Shown one piece after another: positions 39,001 to 48,662 of a stretch of DNA of 64,000 bases; the first letter of the stretch is position 1; every line of letters starts with the position of its first letter. Origin of the DNA: Mytilisepta virgata (lineage: Eukaryota > Mollusca > Bivalvia > Mytilida > Mytilidae); assembly GCA_028015205.1 (NCBI GenBank), contig CM051520.1, positions 32,100,528 to 32,164,527 on the forward strand. The letters run 5' to 3'. Position numbers and translations under genes: made by a program. Under the pieces are notes generated by a model. It worked only from the letters and a program-made list of their open reading frames with translations. It searched no databases and was not told where the DNA came from.

Positions 39001-42000
39001 ACATGATTATAAGCACATTTTTATCGTAAAGTAAGCTACAAACTTGATGTAAGCAAATTGCATATTTGTTAGTAAGAGTTATTAAATATACCGTACCACT
39101 TTGGAATCTAATTCGTGTGGACATGCTTTTAGCACCTTGTCAACATCATTGGGATCCTGAAAAGTTACGAAACCAAACCCTCTGAAAGAAATAAAGAAAT
39201 TGTTAGTTGCCTTTCACCAAATCTACATATATTATCTAAATTAATCTTCATATTTAAAGTTATTAAAATAATAAATATTAGTAATTAGGACTAAGGACTA
39301 ATATTGCTATAAAAGTATACCTTGCTTTCTATGTTAGCTTGGGACATAAACAAAAAAAAATGTGTTAAGGGTTTCTCAATCAAGCCCAACATCTTTACAA
39401 AGACCTTGCACTTTTCACCAACATGTTGATGCTTCTAGTGTCAAAAGAAGGTAATCATCATCAATTTGTTAATACAGGTAATATTTTTAATACCAGGGCT
39501 CAGGACTTACTGAAAATACCATATTACCTTTTACACCAAAAATAAAACAATAATAACCCACCCTGTTGTTTTATGGAAGGAAACCTTTAAAACAAATTCT
39601 TTATTAAGTGCTTAAGTAAAGGGTATATTATTTCTACTTGTAAAATTAGGACTTTTTTAAAGTTGAATTGCCCTCTTTCTCTCAAATTTATCTTTTCTTG
39701 ATAAGAAAGAGTTATCATTTACCCATTGCTCTTCTCAGTAAAAGAGTGGTCACCAGTTCAAAAACTAAGGTAACCAGTCGGTACATGCACTAACTTATAA
39801 CAAACTGAGTCATGTGGTTGCAGAATTCACTTGCAATTTACAAGCCAAATCAACACCTTTTCATTGAAAATCAACAAGTCATTTATCATAGTGGGGATTA
39901 TAAATCATATTGCTATGTGTATCTTTCTGTCATAAAACACAGCTGGATGTAGTTTTGATCAATTTATTTAAAAGAGGGGTACCACTATCAGTATTTATCA
40001 AAATGGCCGAGTCTCCACAAAAGAAATTTCAAGCATCAATCCAAAGTTTGATAAATGAATGCACAAAAAGAATGTTCATTACCTTACAAATGACACAGAA
40101 TGCTTTCTTTCATTTGATTCATATGGGAAAATAGGAGGATTCCTTATTGGGAGGGTGTGGAGTGTACATTTTGCAGGTTATCTCAAAGGCCAACTCTGAG
40201 ATTATATGTATATGAATTCCTTATTCATTCCTTTTTTGAAAATAGTTGAGGTCTTATTTCACTCTCAGCACAACTGGTTATGTTTTTATGGCCAGTTTTT
40301 AATGGTGGACCAAGTCAGTGTTTTCCCTTAAATTTTTTTGAAGCACAGGTAGTTTGACCAGGTAATGAATTCCCAACAAGCGGCATAATTTTTTTTTATA
40401 TAGTTTAGGCCAAGTAAAAATATAAGTGTCCTTCCTATTTAATCAAGATAAAAAATAGAGTAGGTAGGTATAGATTTTTTTGGGATTAATTTTTCAACAT
40501 ATAGTCTAGGATAGAGACATTCTGACTTTACTTCAACAGTGCTTATTTAAAGATGTCAACCAAATCTTTAGGGTAGGGTAACTGGAACCACACAAATTTT
40601 TTTATTTGGCCTTACACGGAATTTTAAAAAATTTCACTGGGACCTAATAATGCACGGGGGTCATCATGCATAAACCCTCTGGTGAAAACACTGAGAGACT
40701 CCAGAGATAAAAATTACCTGACAGCTTTGCTCATTAAGATTCACCACTAGCTGGATTCATACTCATAATCTTGGTGAACATTTAGTAAAAACAGATTTCC
40801 CAGACCAATTAGGTCTTCTAAGAAAATGTAAATGGGATACATGTGTCAATCAGAAAATATACCAGTTACATTTGTAACTTAACCTGTAGACTCAATTTTC
40901 TAAAACTTTTTCACAAAAGTTGGTATCATCAAGGGTGATTGTATAAATTACCCAAAATCATTATAATACTTTAATTGATGAGTAAAAATCAAGGGCGTTG
41001 CCTGGGTCATTAAAGGCCAATGTATTAAATGGAGCCTACACTTAATTTGTGAAAATCAATGTAATGTATTGACAAATAATTTAAAATGCATATATTGTTA
41101 TAAAATTCATATTTTAATATCCCTTACAACTGAAGCATGTTATGGGTTCATGCAATTACAAGCGATGAACACAGCAGTTCCATTCTTTATTTATAAATTT
41201 TTTCAATAGGCTTATGTTTAGGGCTTTCAATTTTATCAGGAAATTTATCGTTATTGTATAATATTGTGTAAATTAATACTTCTTGAATTTCTAATGTGAA
41301 AATTTTCCCATTCTATCAATAAATTTTCAAGTTGAAGGTTAATTATGCAGGATGAAAAATGTAATACACCTGGCTTTTTTTCAGACATGTTTGTTTGTTT
41401 AGTTGGGATTTTACGCCATTTTCTGCACATTTGGCTATTTCACGGCTGCCAGTTATTATTGGTGGAGGAAGCCGGAGTACCCGGAGAGAACCACCGACCT
41501 TCGGTTGGAAAATTGGCAATCCTTGTCAATTTAGATCGGAGTCGTACACACCCCGCCACAGGTGAGATTCAAACTCACTATCTCAGTGTTGACATTTTCC
41601 AGACATGAAATTACTACAAATCTACATGCAATTACAATATAGTCTTAAAGAGTACTAACTTTTCCTTACACCAAACATAAAAATTAAGAGTTCATGGTGC
41701 CTTTTATTTTAAACAAGACACGTTTTTTAGGTGAAACATATCATTTACAACAAATAATAAATATGATCATTCCGAAAGAAATATAGATTCCGCAACGATG
41801 ACCAGTTGATAATGAAATTTATAATAATGGAATTTATCAACTCCAGATAATTAAATTTTAATTTTTAAACTGCAAGGCTTGTCAGAGATGTTTTAAAAAT
41901 GAAAATTTAATTGATGAGAGTGGATAAATTCAACCGTCAAGAGTTTTAGGATCTATTTCTCTAATGACAATGTAAATTACCGAGAGATCTTCCAAATGTT

Positions 42001-45000
42001 TTTTGGTGAAAAATTGCATTTTTTATCCAACGTGTGGTGATATCAGAACTTATCAAACTGATCAAGAGATGTATAATGCACCCAGAATTACAGAAATGAT
42101 TTTTTTTAATATCTTGACAGTTATTTGTATGTAAACCATGTTTATGTGGAATATTCTGTATCTGTAATGAAAGGTAATATTCCCATACTATGCAGAGCAC
42201 TGTAATGTTTTGTTCAAAATGCTTCCATTTCAAATAAGAACTTTCCTAGGCGTAACTTTCATGTGCTTTGTGTCGACTGATGATCTATCAAGACTTATAT
42301 CATACATAAGAGATAATTATTCATTTTTCCCTTCAGAAGTAGCAAGAAGTCATTAACTTCCGCTAATTGTTAATGGCTACTTCAAACACACTTAAGACTT
42401 AATTTTTTTCTACCTTCCGATCTTTTGATGCTAGATTAATCTCACAAGAATTTCTACAATTAATTCCGCAAAAAAAATGGCCAGAAAAAATATGCATTCA
42501 TAAAAATATATTTCTAATTAATTTCCAATTATTAATGTTGTGTAATTTAAATACATGTTTATATAAAATGGTTACATTAATGTATTTAGTGATGCATTAA
42601 ATTTTATTGTTTTGAAGTCTCTGGATAGAACTTTATATTTTTTGTGTTGAATAAAAATTTCTATTGGGATGAAAAAATTGGGGGCTCAAAAATAGAGAGT
42701 GTAGTACTCATTTTCAATTAAACATGTACACCAGTTCCTCCAGAAGGATTGGCCTTCAAAATTAAAAGCCTTTATAATAGTCCCTAAATTAAATAATAAA
42801 GGGGTCCAAAGGTTTTTAAATGTAGAACTAGAAAAGCATACAAAAATGTTTTATCACCAGAAGGGGCCCTCAAACTTCAACTTAAACCAATTAATACAAA
42901 CCTACAATGAAGTACTTTTCAACATTATATAAGCATCTGTAGGATACCTTTCTGCACGAATTCCCCAAGATTTTTTTTTACCCAGACTGATAATGAAGTA
43001 TAAAATATACTTTGATGGATATGTAACCAAAAATAAAATCACAGAGAATTTGAATTGGCCTACATATACATGTAAATGTCTAAAAAATTATTATTATCTG
43101 GAGTTAAAAAATGTCCCTTTTAAAATCCATGGTTCAATTTGGTAGATCAGTTCATCCTTTGTAACTAAAGTAATGACCCTGGAAATGTGTTCAAGTAAAA
43201 GTGTTCTAAAAACTTTTATTTGATGAAGGAGACTGTATGCATCTCTGAATTTGCCCCTGAAAACACGAATGTTGATTAAATTAGCCAAAGTTTTAAAAAA
43301 CATTATAAGTCTAGTCCCAGCAAAGACAGGGCATAGATTTCGCATCAACAAAAGGCTAAAGGTTTGATTATAAGAACATATGAAATGCACTCTTTGGTTT
43401 AACTTATCATCTTTGGAATTGCAAATGATGCCAAACTATGTAATAAATATCACAGGAAATTGTTATATATCATATCACACACCATGGGAAACTTGCTACA
43501 TAAGTCATTCATTTGTGACCAACACTACCTTTTATTTTAAGTCCAGAATAATTTTTTATTTATATTAACATTTGAAGGTTGAAGATATGAATGTCACAAA
43601 TTATTATTTAAATTGCATACTATTTTAATTTCACTGAATATAAAAGCAGTAAGAAATTACCCTGTTTGCATTTGCACTGCGTCAACTCCTACCTGTGAGT
43701 TTGAGGTTTTAATAGTAAAATGTAACTAATTTACAATCTTACATTGAAAGTGTGTTTTAATTTCCCTAATTTTACCTCAATTAAAATGCTAAAAACTTGG
43801 TAGAACATGCATTTAAAGAAATTGGATATGAACATAGTGAATCACTTTCCTTTTATCACAAAGTTTATCTGAAAATGTCAAGAAACAGAAAAATGTAAAG
43901 AACTTGTTGATATCAACCTGATACATGTTAGTTACACAAAAATTCCATTAGACAAACACAAAGTTTTATGTATGGTTCTTTTTGGTCTTTGGGCAAAATA
44001 TTACTTAAAATACACATTGTTTATTTTTGTTGGGTTTAATTAATCTACAGTTTTAGGTTGTATTTAGTCTGTGGGCAAAATATTACTTAAAATACACATT
44101 GTTTATTTTTGTCTTTAATTAATTTACAATGTCAGAACATTACAAAAGAAGTTGCATAAATTAAAGAAAATAATGTTTATGCTTTTTAGTCTTGTTCAAA
44201 GGACACCTATTAAATTTAAGATCAGGTGATTTAATATGTAATGAAAACATCAGTTTAAAACCTTTAATTTTCTTCAACACAATGAATTAGGCATTGTTGT
44301 CAGATTTAGCAAAAATGGAATGTAGTACACCCTAAGAAAATGACTGGTTCGTTTAAAATCAATTGTTAATTGTTCCTATGTGAAATCAATTTCTTCAGGC
44401 AAATGGAAAAACGTGTGAATTCTAATAATAGAAAGGAAACAATTACATTGCAACTGAAATCAATGACCCGTGACAAAAATGTAAACAATGATATCTTACC
44501 GTGAACGTTTTGTAGTAGGATCCTTCATAACCATCGCTTCTTTAATTTCTCCATATTTACCAAAGTGTACCTTTAATGTTTCTACAAAATTACAAAATGG
44601 CACACATTTTTGAAATTGAACATACTGCAAGATGAACTCGTTGACATTTCATATGAACACTTCCGACAAAATACTCCATTGAAAATAATTAACGGTGTAC
44701 AACGCTCTTTGAACCGTAAACACCACATACTTTATCTCAAAACAATGATGTCGATTTTTCATTAATTGATAAAAACACATACCTGCTGTAGTTTGCCAAC
44801 TTAAACCTCCAATAAACATTTTTCTGAAAAAAAGAAAAAGAAATTCATTAAGAAAGCCATTAAGCCGTTGACCTATTTCACTAGAGAGTTGATTGTAACT
44901 TGATCGCGTACGCTAGCGAACAAAAGATCGAAACGGCGTAAACAACATCGGAATTTACAAACATATAGACATACCCCGGGTCGTTAGGAATATCATCAAT

Positions 45001-45045
45001 GCCATTTGTGGAAATTGGTGAATTTTGAGCTGGATCCATCTTCAT
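17912..45045 (-). CDS. msi: Musashi/Rbp6-family RNA-binding protein, 5' part of gene (six coding exons)
   Basis: Coding join, in gene order: 45045-44975, 44823-44783, 44581-44500, 39181-39097, 36418-36377, 18004-17912. These sum to 414 nt and 138 codons with no stop. Family members bind UAG-containing sites in mRNA 3' UTRs and control translation in neural and stem cells. Visible features: short N-terminus (residues 1-24); RRM1 with RNP2 MFIGGL (26-31) and RNP1 RGFGFVTF (65-72); the family linker [14 protein letters not shown] (94-107); RRM2 starting [14 protein letters not shown] with RNP2 IFVGGL (115-120). RNP1 of RRM2 and the C-terminal half are absent; I scanned 1-17,911 by eye and did not find them, so they probably lie beyond position 1. 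Orthology to Musashi/Rbp6 rather than DAZAP1 or hnRNP A/B rests on the linker and the [19 protein letters not shown] stretch. The choice between msi and Rbp6 naming in molluscs is not settled here. Confidence 0.93.
21460..21633. mobile_element. Small inverted-repeat element (MITE-like), 174 bp
   Basis: The left end reads CAACCTGCTCTAAAGGGCACC and the right end, reverse-complemented, reads CAGTCAAACCTGTCTATAAA and then GGGCATC. TA lies at both outer edges. The interior repeats the TATAAAGGGYAYC motif (21,502-21,520 and 21,571-21,583). It looks like a mariner-class MITE, with no coding content. Confidence 0.6.
22730..22959 (-). mobile_element. tRNA-derived SINE, full length, with 13-bp target-site duplication
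   Basis: Read on the minus strand, it has a class II tRNA-like head (Leu/Ser type) with A box TGGCCGAGTGG (22,949-22,939) and B box GAGTTCGAATC (22,882-22,872). A middle block follows that contains TCTCTCCAGGTACTCCGGC, and then an AAACAAACAAA tail. The 13-bp duplication AGAAGTATATATG flanks it exactly (22,717-22,729 and 22,960-22,972), which marks a young LINE-mediated insertion. A partial relative lies at 41,390-41,599. Confidence 0.9.
23410..23484. repeat. 43-bp tandem duplication
   Basis: The block tttcagaaaacctattaca occurs at 23,410 and 23,453 and is followed in both by ccaaa and taaat. It is a simple two-copy duplication with no coding content. Confidence 0.8.
25654..25921. mobile_element. 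MITE copy 2, TA-flanked, 268 bp
   Basis: The left end TAAGGGGGTACCCAACAC and right end GTGTTCTGTGACCCCCTTA are inverted, with TA at both outer edges. It has the same length class and interior blocks as the copy at 14,971, in the same orientation. Its ends differ from copy 1 by GG for GT inside the TIR, so the two copies are not recent duplicates of each other. Confidence 0.8.
26050..26560. repeat. Possible dispersed element, GC- and CpG-richer than surroundings
   Basis: This stretch is compositionally unlike the flanking intron (for example ttggcggccgtgttgccgac and cggcccacctgctggc). Both edges carry a similar phrase, acccaactgatcctattttt (about 26,064) and acctaccaatcctattttc (about 26,504), in direct orientation. 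A 15-base A run lies at its right edge. It may be an inserted repeat; no coding motif was recognised on either strand. Confidence 0.4.
28334..28393 (-). CDS. msi: Candidate alternative first or cassette exon ending in QPK
   Basis: From ATG 28393 the minus strand codes [20 protein letters not shown], then AAG|GTTGGT, a moderate donor. It ends in phase 0, matching the RRM2 exon (18,004) that begins MVTRTKK, and its last residues QPK repeat the end of the exon 5 linker. An in-frame TAG precedes the ATG. A CpG-rich block lies directly upstream. If the AG of that TAG is used as an acceptor (gtcttag|ATAATC), the same stretch becomes a 66-bp, phase-0 cassette exon (28,399-28,334) with two extra Ile residues. 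I favour a first exon because of the CpG block and the lack of a pyrimidine-rich tract. Confidence 0.5.
28520..29330 (-). promoter_or_regulatory. Intragenic CpG-rich block, candidate alternative promoter
   Basis: About two dozen CpGs fall in these 810 bp, against about five per kb in neighbouring intron. The block starts about 130 bp upstream of the MNLTTA start codon, where a promoter for that exon should be. A CRE-like half site (ttacgtca) and a SalI-type palindrome (gtcgac) are inside. No TATA box is convincing. Confidence 0.5.
33864..34464 (-). mobile_element. LINE tail and 3' UTR with terminal AATAAA-(TTA)n end
   Basis: This continues the LINE fragment on the minus strand: the final codons (a frame ending at about 34,270, then [13 protein letters not shown] in another), then a non-coding tail. 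The tail ends in CAAATAAAGTATATTATTATT (33,884-33,864), the kind of end many LINEs use for target-primed reverse transcription. A long hairpin sits in the middle (separate entry). Confidence 0.7.
33987..34088. repeat. 47-bp-arm hairpin in the LINE 3' region
   Basis: Left arm 33,987-34,031 and right arm 34,042-34,088 are imperfect reverse complements (about 80%), with a 10-base loop (tcccacggcc). The inner 20 bp, ending tgatatactgg/ccagcatatca, are nearly perfect. Beyond the hairpin the sequence stays loosely symmetrical out to two outward-facing AATAAA-type ends at 33,864 and 34,207. Confidence 0.85.
34465..35090 (-). pseudogene. Non-LTR retrotransposon (LINE) ORF2 C-terminal fragment, degraded
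   Basis: Two overlapping minus frames carry the region that follows the reverse transcriptase core in LINE ORF2 proteins. The first reads [15 protein letters not shown] and later [20 protein letters not shown]; the second reads [19 protein letters not shown] frameshift near 34,700 separates them. More of the same protein continues in a third frame to about 34,270 ([20 protein letters not shown]), which resembles the usual C-terminal zinc-finger-like part. It is 5'-truncated near 35,090 and has internal stops. Its position inside a Musashi intron suggests simple insertion. The clade was not assigned. Confidence 0.8.
36377..36418 (-). CDS. msi: Musashi coding exon 5, 42-bp inter-RRM linker micro-exon
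   Basis: Codes exactly [14 protein letters not shown], the conserved linker between the two RRMs. The acceptor is ctgtatccacag|GTTGAT and the donor is CCAAAG|GTAAGA. Both ends are phase 0, so skipping the exon would keep the frame. Its upstream flank is also open in frame from an ATG at 36460 (separate entry), so the same bases may serve as the 3' part of an alternative first exon. Confidence 0.92.
36377..36460 (-). CDS. msi: Candidate alternative first coding exon ([14 protein letters not shown] + linker)
   Basis: An ATG at 36460 reads [14 protein letters not shown] straight into the linker codons of exon 5 and on to the same GTAAGA donor. An in-frame TGA lies two codons upstream, so this is a genuine ORF start and not read-through. 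Context is gaaaaATGG, with A at -3 and G at +4. The isoform would lack all of RRM1 but keep the linker and RRM2. About 14 CpGs lie in 36,421-37,210, modestly above the surrounding introns. The alternative reading is that these 42 bases are only intron in front of the exon 5 acceptor and the open frame is chance; a 14-codon frame is short. Confidence 0.4.
36461..39096. other. Musashi intron 4
   Basis: 2.7 kb of AT-rich intron. The part next to exon 5 (36,461-37,210) has moderately more CpGs than the rest and could hold the promoter of the MAMDANSL first exon. No other feature was recognised. Confidence 0.6.
39097..39181 (-). CDS. msi: Musashi coding exon 4 (RRM1 RNP1 to end of RRM1)
   Basis: An 85-bp exon with acceptor ctttcag|AGGGTTTGG. 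The split Arg codon gives [20 protein letters not shown] followed by [10 protein letters not shown] place the donor at GTG|GTACGG; it is non-consensus at several positions, but it gives the K-x-x-D linker spacing of the family. Using AAA|GTGGTA instead would remove one Val and keep phase. The upstream intron is 5.3 kb. Confidence 0.93.
41390..41599 (-). mobile_element. SINE copy 2, 5'-truncated
   Basis: It has the same tail, middle block and B-box region as the SINE at 22,730, but the A-box half of the tRNA head is missing. The B box is changed to GAGTTTGAATC, so Pol III activity is unlikely. An extra stretch of about 30 bp lies between the middle block and the head. CAGACATG flanks both sides (41,382-41,389 and 41,600-41,607), with matching T-rich bases before it, consistent with a duplicated target and 5' truncation on insertion. 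A plus-strand open frame over it is incidental. Confidence 0.85.
43991..44130. repeat. 82-bp tandem duplication in intron 3
   Basis: A 40-bp block beginning gggcaaaatattacttaaaa is repeated exactly at 43,991 and 44,073. The following taattaatctaca/taattaatttaca segments also match. Two copies only; the second is shortened by a few bases. High identity suggests a recent event. Confidence 0.9.
44500..44581 (-). CDS. msi: Musashi coding exon 3 (RRM1 helix 1 to loop 3)
   Basis: An 82-bp exon with acceptor ttgtag|AAACATT and donor CACG|GTAAGA. It codes [20 protein letters not shown], then DPTTKRS and two bases of Arg. This is near-canonical Musashi RRM1 sequence and the strongest single piece of evidence for the family call. 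Confidence 0.95.
44783..44823 (-). CDS. msi: Musashi coding exon 2 (RRM1 beta1, RNP2)
   Basis: A 41-bp exon with acceptor tttcag|AAAAATG and donor GCAG|GTATGTG. It completes the split Gly codon (GG|A) and codes [13 protein letters not shown], which carries the RNP2 strand of RRM1. It ends one base into a Glu codon that exon 3 completes. Confidence 0.93.
44975..45045 (-). CDS. msi: Musashi coding exon 1 (start codon)
   Basis: Starts at ATG 45045 in the context agaaaATGA and codes [19 protein letters not shown], then PNDP and two bases of a Gly codon. The donor is CCGGG|GTATGT. The N-terminus is short and acidic, as in other Musashi proteins. A second ATG lies two codons downstream (M3) and could also be used. 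The exon sits at the edge of the CpG-rich promoter block. Confidence 0.88.
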
Positions 45046-45097
45046 TTTCTATACTACTACTTCTAACTAAACACTACAAATGTTATCCAAGGAACTG

Positions 45098-45103
45098 CAC
45101 GTG
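45098..45103. promoter_or_regulatory. E-box CACGTG
   Basis: A palindromic CACGTG about 55 bp upstream of the Musashi ATG, probably in the 5' UTR or core promoter. It is a binding motif for bHLH factors of the Myc/USF type. A single 6-bp match is weak on its own; the CpG-rich promoter context adds some weight. Confidence 0.4.
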
Positions 45104-45227
45104 GGGATGACTGAAGAATAGCTACACTACTATTGGTTTAAGGTGGGTGGGCCATCCCGCGTCTTTGAAAGGCGCCAACTATCAGTGATTGACAGTCATA
45201 TATCATCTATCGATTGGTTAATTGGCC

Positions 45228-45240
45228 GTTGCCTAGCAAC
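45228..45240. promoter_or_regulatory. RFX X-box GTTGCCTAGCAAC
   Basis: A perfect-looking X-box: two GTTGC half-sites in inverted orientation, the pattern bound by RFX factors. It lies about 180 bp upstream of the Musashi ATG. ATTGG/CCAAT motifs (possible NF-Y sites) stand on both sides, at about 45,213, 45,221 and 45,242. RFX and NF-Y sites side by side are a known promoter pairing. Binding is inferred from the motif only. Confidence 0.65.
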
Positions 45241-46130
45241 TCCAATCAGAATTTACTGACGTATGTGAATAAACCACGCCTTGATATCAGAAATACACAA
45301 TACAAACAAACCGCCCATATTCATTTATGGCAGCAAAATTGAATTATTTTTAGTGATTAGGATTTTTTTTTTACAACACGCATGAATGAAATCGAAACAT
45401 AAGATCTGCATTTGAATAGCGAATACACATCACGAGAGATAAATATATGACTGCGTTGAATTTCAATCGATTTTTCTTTTCTTATGGCGATAAGGCAACA
45501 TGAAGTTTATTTGGCTTGGCTTTTTATATTAAATTATTACATTTCAGTGCACAAAGTAAACACGTCAAGCGTGTATAAATCCTGTTAATATTAGACTTAA
45601 CGGTGTATCGCAGTATCTGTAAGTATGACAGCTTCTTTAGGTGAAATGAACCAAGTTTTGACACTTTAAGCCGTTCTATGGTCAGATATTATCAATAATT
45701 TTGCATATAACACTTTCTTTCTATCATTTATCTGTCTATCAAACGGAACAGTAATCTCGACTGACAAAGCTTGCCAAAGGTTAACTGATAAGAATGTCCC
45801 TAAATCGTGCAACTAGGGAGACCATTTAGAGATAAATATTTTCTTTTATTGACTAAAGTCAACTTTACAGATTACGCAACCATTTTTAATTTCATGCCGT
45901 AGATACTAAGAAAGGGCGACACGAGACCACTGTCTCTTGGGGTGGATTAACCTACACGATTCTTTAATGACAGGTGCGCGGTAGACCGCTGTGGACATGT
46001 ATAACCGAAGGCTCTCTTTTTCAATTTCCTTCTTTTAATAAGACATTTGGATCAAACATAATACTGCAATACAAAGATAAATAAAACACTCGATTTTTAC
46101 CAGAGGCTGGAGATGGTTGGCGGTTCAAGA

Positions 46131-48442
46131 AAGAAATTTGAGAAGAAATGTCCAGGATTTTAAGTTTTAAGAAAAAGACTCAAAAGTGTATAAAAAATTA
46201 ACGCGTCAAAACAAAAGGGCGTGGATGTTACGAAGTGAAAAAAAAAGATTCTGATGAACATTTTCTTTTCACTTCGTTAAATATTTCATAGTTGGTCCAT
46301 TTTGGGGTGCTAACGCAAGGATGGAAATTCTACATGTGCTCTAAAATAAAACAAAAATCAATTTATGGTTGATGCACACAAATAAGATTTTAAATTTAAA
46401 ATAACTACTTGGGGACTTCCTCACCCCTACCCTACATTCAAATGACCACACTGTTCATGTTAAATATATCTAAAAGTGCCTAGCTATTGTAATATTATAT
46501 ATACATATATACTGATATAATATAACTATATCAAAAATATATCCATATCACAAGACCAGTTGATTGAACTTTTCATCTTAGAACTGCGAGTACTCGCAAT
46601 ACATCAGTTTTTGTAAATCAGATGATGGTATTTTAACAGAAGATTTTCTGCCATATATCATGTATAAATTTGAAAGCCAGTCTCATGCGTATCTTAAGGA
46701 AAAAACTTCAGAAGGTAAAGCCCTTTTTTCTGCGGAATTGCATTTTCTATTTATTTTTTCTCAATTTGTATAACTTTTATTTACAGATCAGTAAATGATG
46801 GGAATATTGCATGGAATCGTGTTCAAGACATGGCTATATAAATTAACCGACTTAAGGGAAACATACGTGTATTGTGTAGAGATGCTTTAAGACTGCATAC
46901 CCCCCCCTAAAATGCTGCATACAGAAGTAACATAAGCACAATGTACAACAGACTATCAAGACAAATAAGACAAAGGCATGCTCCTATACGCCACCCACAT
47001 AAGCACACACATAAACTATTGTACAAAATGAAAATGTACAAAACTTTATTTAAAAAAAGAAGAGGAAATAGCTATTGTTAATCACTTTTATACATACATA
47101 AATGATTTCCCCTACCATTTTTAACAAAATAAAATAATCTAGAAAATACACACACCTTAACAAAAAGTTATCTAAATTACATCATAACTTTATTTCCTTC
47201 ATCACTGTTCAATAAACTTATAACGGGATTGTATGATATATGCCCCATAAAATTCTTAGAAATGAATGTTGGGTTGTGTTCGCTGCTGTGGACTGACGAA
47301 CCGTTGAGTGGACAAACCTTGTACTCTGTCTGCTAACAATGTATACCCAAATCTTCATTTTGAACCGAGTATTCGTTGCTGTAGATTGTGGATTAATACT
47401 CGCCGTTTGACCTACAGGCATAGTAATATGCTATAAAGCTATAAACCAGACAAGAACCCTTCTGTGGCCTTTCAGATTTAAATGTATCCTCTCATTTCAA
47501 ATATTTCCTCTGTTATCTTTGCTGTTTGTGTGAGATTCGACACTTCAGAAGAGTGATGTAATAGCCCAAGCCATATACATATATATATAATACTTGGATA
47601 TATTGCCTTCATAATATTTTTTTTAAAGAATTGACCCCTGCTTATTAGTGGTTTACGACCTGTACATTTACTTTACACCAAGAAAAACTTATAAGCTTCA
47701 CTTTTCAAAAAGGAAAATAATTTTAAGTAGAATATTCCCCTGGTATCAAAAAGTTATGGCGGGTGAGTGAACGGGTATACATATTGTATGACCAATCCTG
47801 CACTGTAAGAAAATTTCAGAGACATAAGGTTTTCTCATAAAATTTAACCTCAAAGTCGAAAAACATGGATAACAATGAATGTAATTCGACAAATTTCAGA
47901 GTTCTATAATGTAAGAAGTGTGGTCTAACGTTCCACGACTCAGGCCAGTACTACAAAAGGTTGTTCGACATTAGAAGAATCTCAAAAAAATTTATAATTT
48001 ATTTCTCAACAGTCAAACTGTCAGAAAATTGGTTCCATAATCTTCACAATAACAAAATTTCACTAACATGCATTTTAAATTTTTGAGACCCCCCCCCCCC
48101 ACCAAAAAAAAAAAAAAAAAAAAAATACTAAAGTGTAAGTGAAAAATTAGATATATATCAATTAAGTGGGGACTTCTAGATGAAGCAAAAATGTGAGCTA
48201 CTATTGCATATATAAGTTATTCCCCATTAGAGCATAAGAATATTGTATTTTAATATTTGCCGTAATATTTATACAACCATCAAATGAAAATTCATGCGAG
48301 CAAATATGCCGCGTATTTTCAACCATCAAATATAAATTAATTCCTGTAAATATTAAAATACAATGTTGTTCTAATGGAAATTTAAGATATGCCTAGAGGT
48401 TATATCGCTCACTTGAATTTACCTTGTCCACATTCAGCCATC
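46131..48442. other. Intergenic DNA upstream of Musashi, no gene recognised
   Basis: AT-rich, with an AT-dinucleotide stretch near 46,495-46,550 and a C12 run followed by an A22 run at 48,089-48,125. No supported ORF: frame 47,421-47,218 on the minus strand looks like chance. Confidence 0.55.
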
Positions 48443-48662
48443 CTCCCAAGTCAGGGTTTTGTATCCACGTTCAAACCCCTGACATCCCACATTCATATTT
48501 TGCGGGTCTGAAGTGAAAGATTTTCATTGGTTCTTATCAAAATCACAAGAGAACCCATTTGCGTCACACACCAGGCGGCGATATGTTCGACCCGCAAAAT
48601 ATGAACGTGTGATGTCAGGGGTTTGTAGGAACGAACGTGGATACAAAACCCTGACTTGGGAG
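48443..48662. mobile_element. Inverted-repeat (fold-back) element, 220 bp
   Basis: The left arm (48,443-48,508) and right arm (48,589-48,662) are reverse complements with high identity: ctcccaagtcagggttttgt on one side and acaaaaccctgacttgggag on the other. The right arm has a small insertion of about 8 bases. The 80-bp centre is unrelated. An open plus frame through it (48,513-48,797) is incidental. Confidence 0.85.

Larger units (their letters stand above)
39182..44499. other. Musashi intron 3
   Basis: 5.3 kb of intron with the truncated SINE (41,390) and the 82-bp duplication (43,991). Around 40,320-40,690 lies a stretch resembling a decayed dispersed repeat (agagtaggtaggtatag, ttagggtagggtaactgg). 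No exon was recognised; minus frame 43,094-43,390 is open without a known motif. Confidence 0.55.
45046..46130 (-). promoter_or_regulatory. Musashi main promoter, CpG-rich block
   Basis: CpG dinucleotides are frequent from about 44,880 to 46,050, roughly 30 in the first 800 bp, against a handful per kb in the introns. In mollusc genomes, unmethylated promoters keep CpGs while methylated gene bodies lose them. The block holds an E-box CACGTG (45,098-45,103), several CCAAT boxes and an X-box. No clear TATA box is visible close to the ATG, and the transcription start cannot be placed from sequence. Confidence 0.7.
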
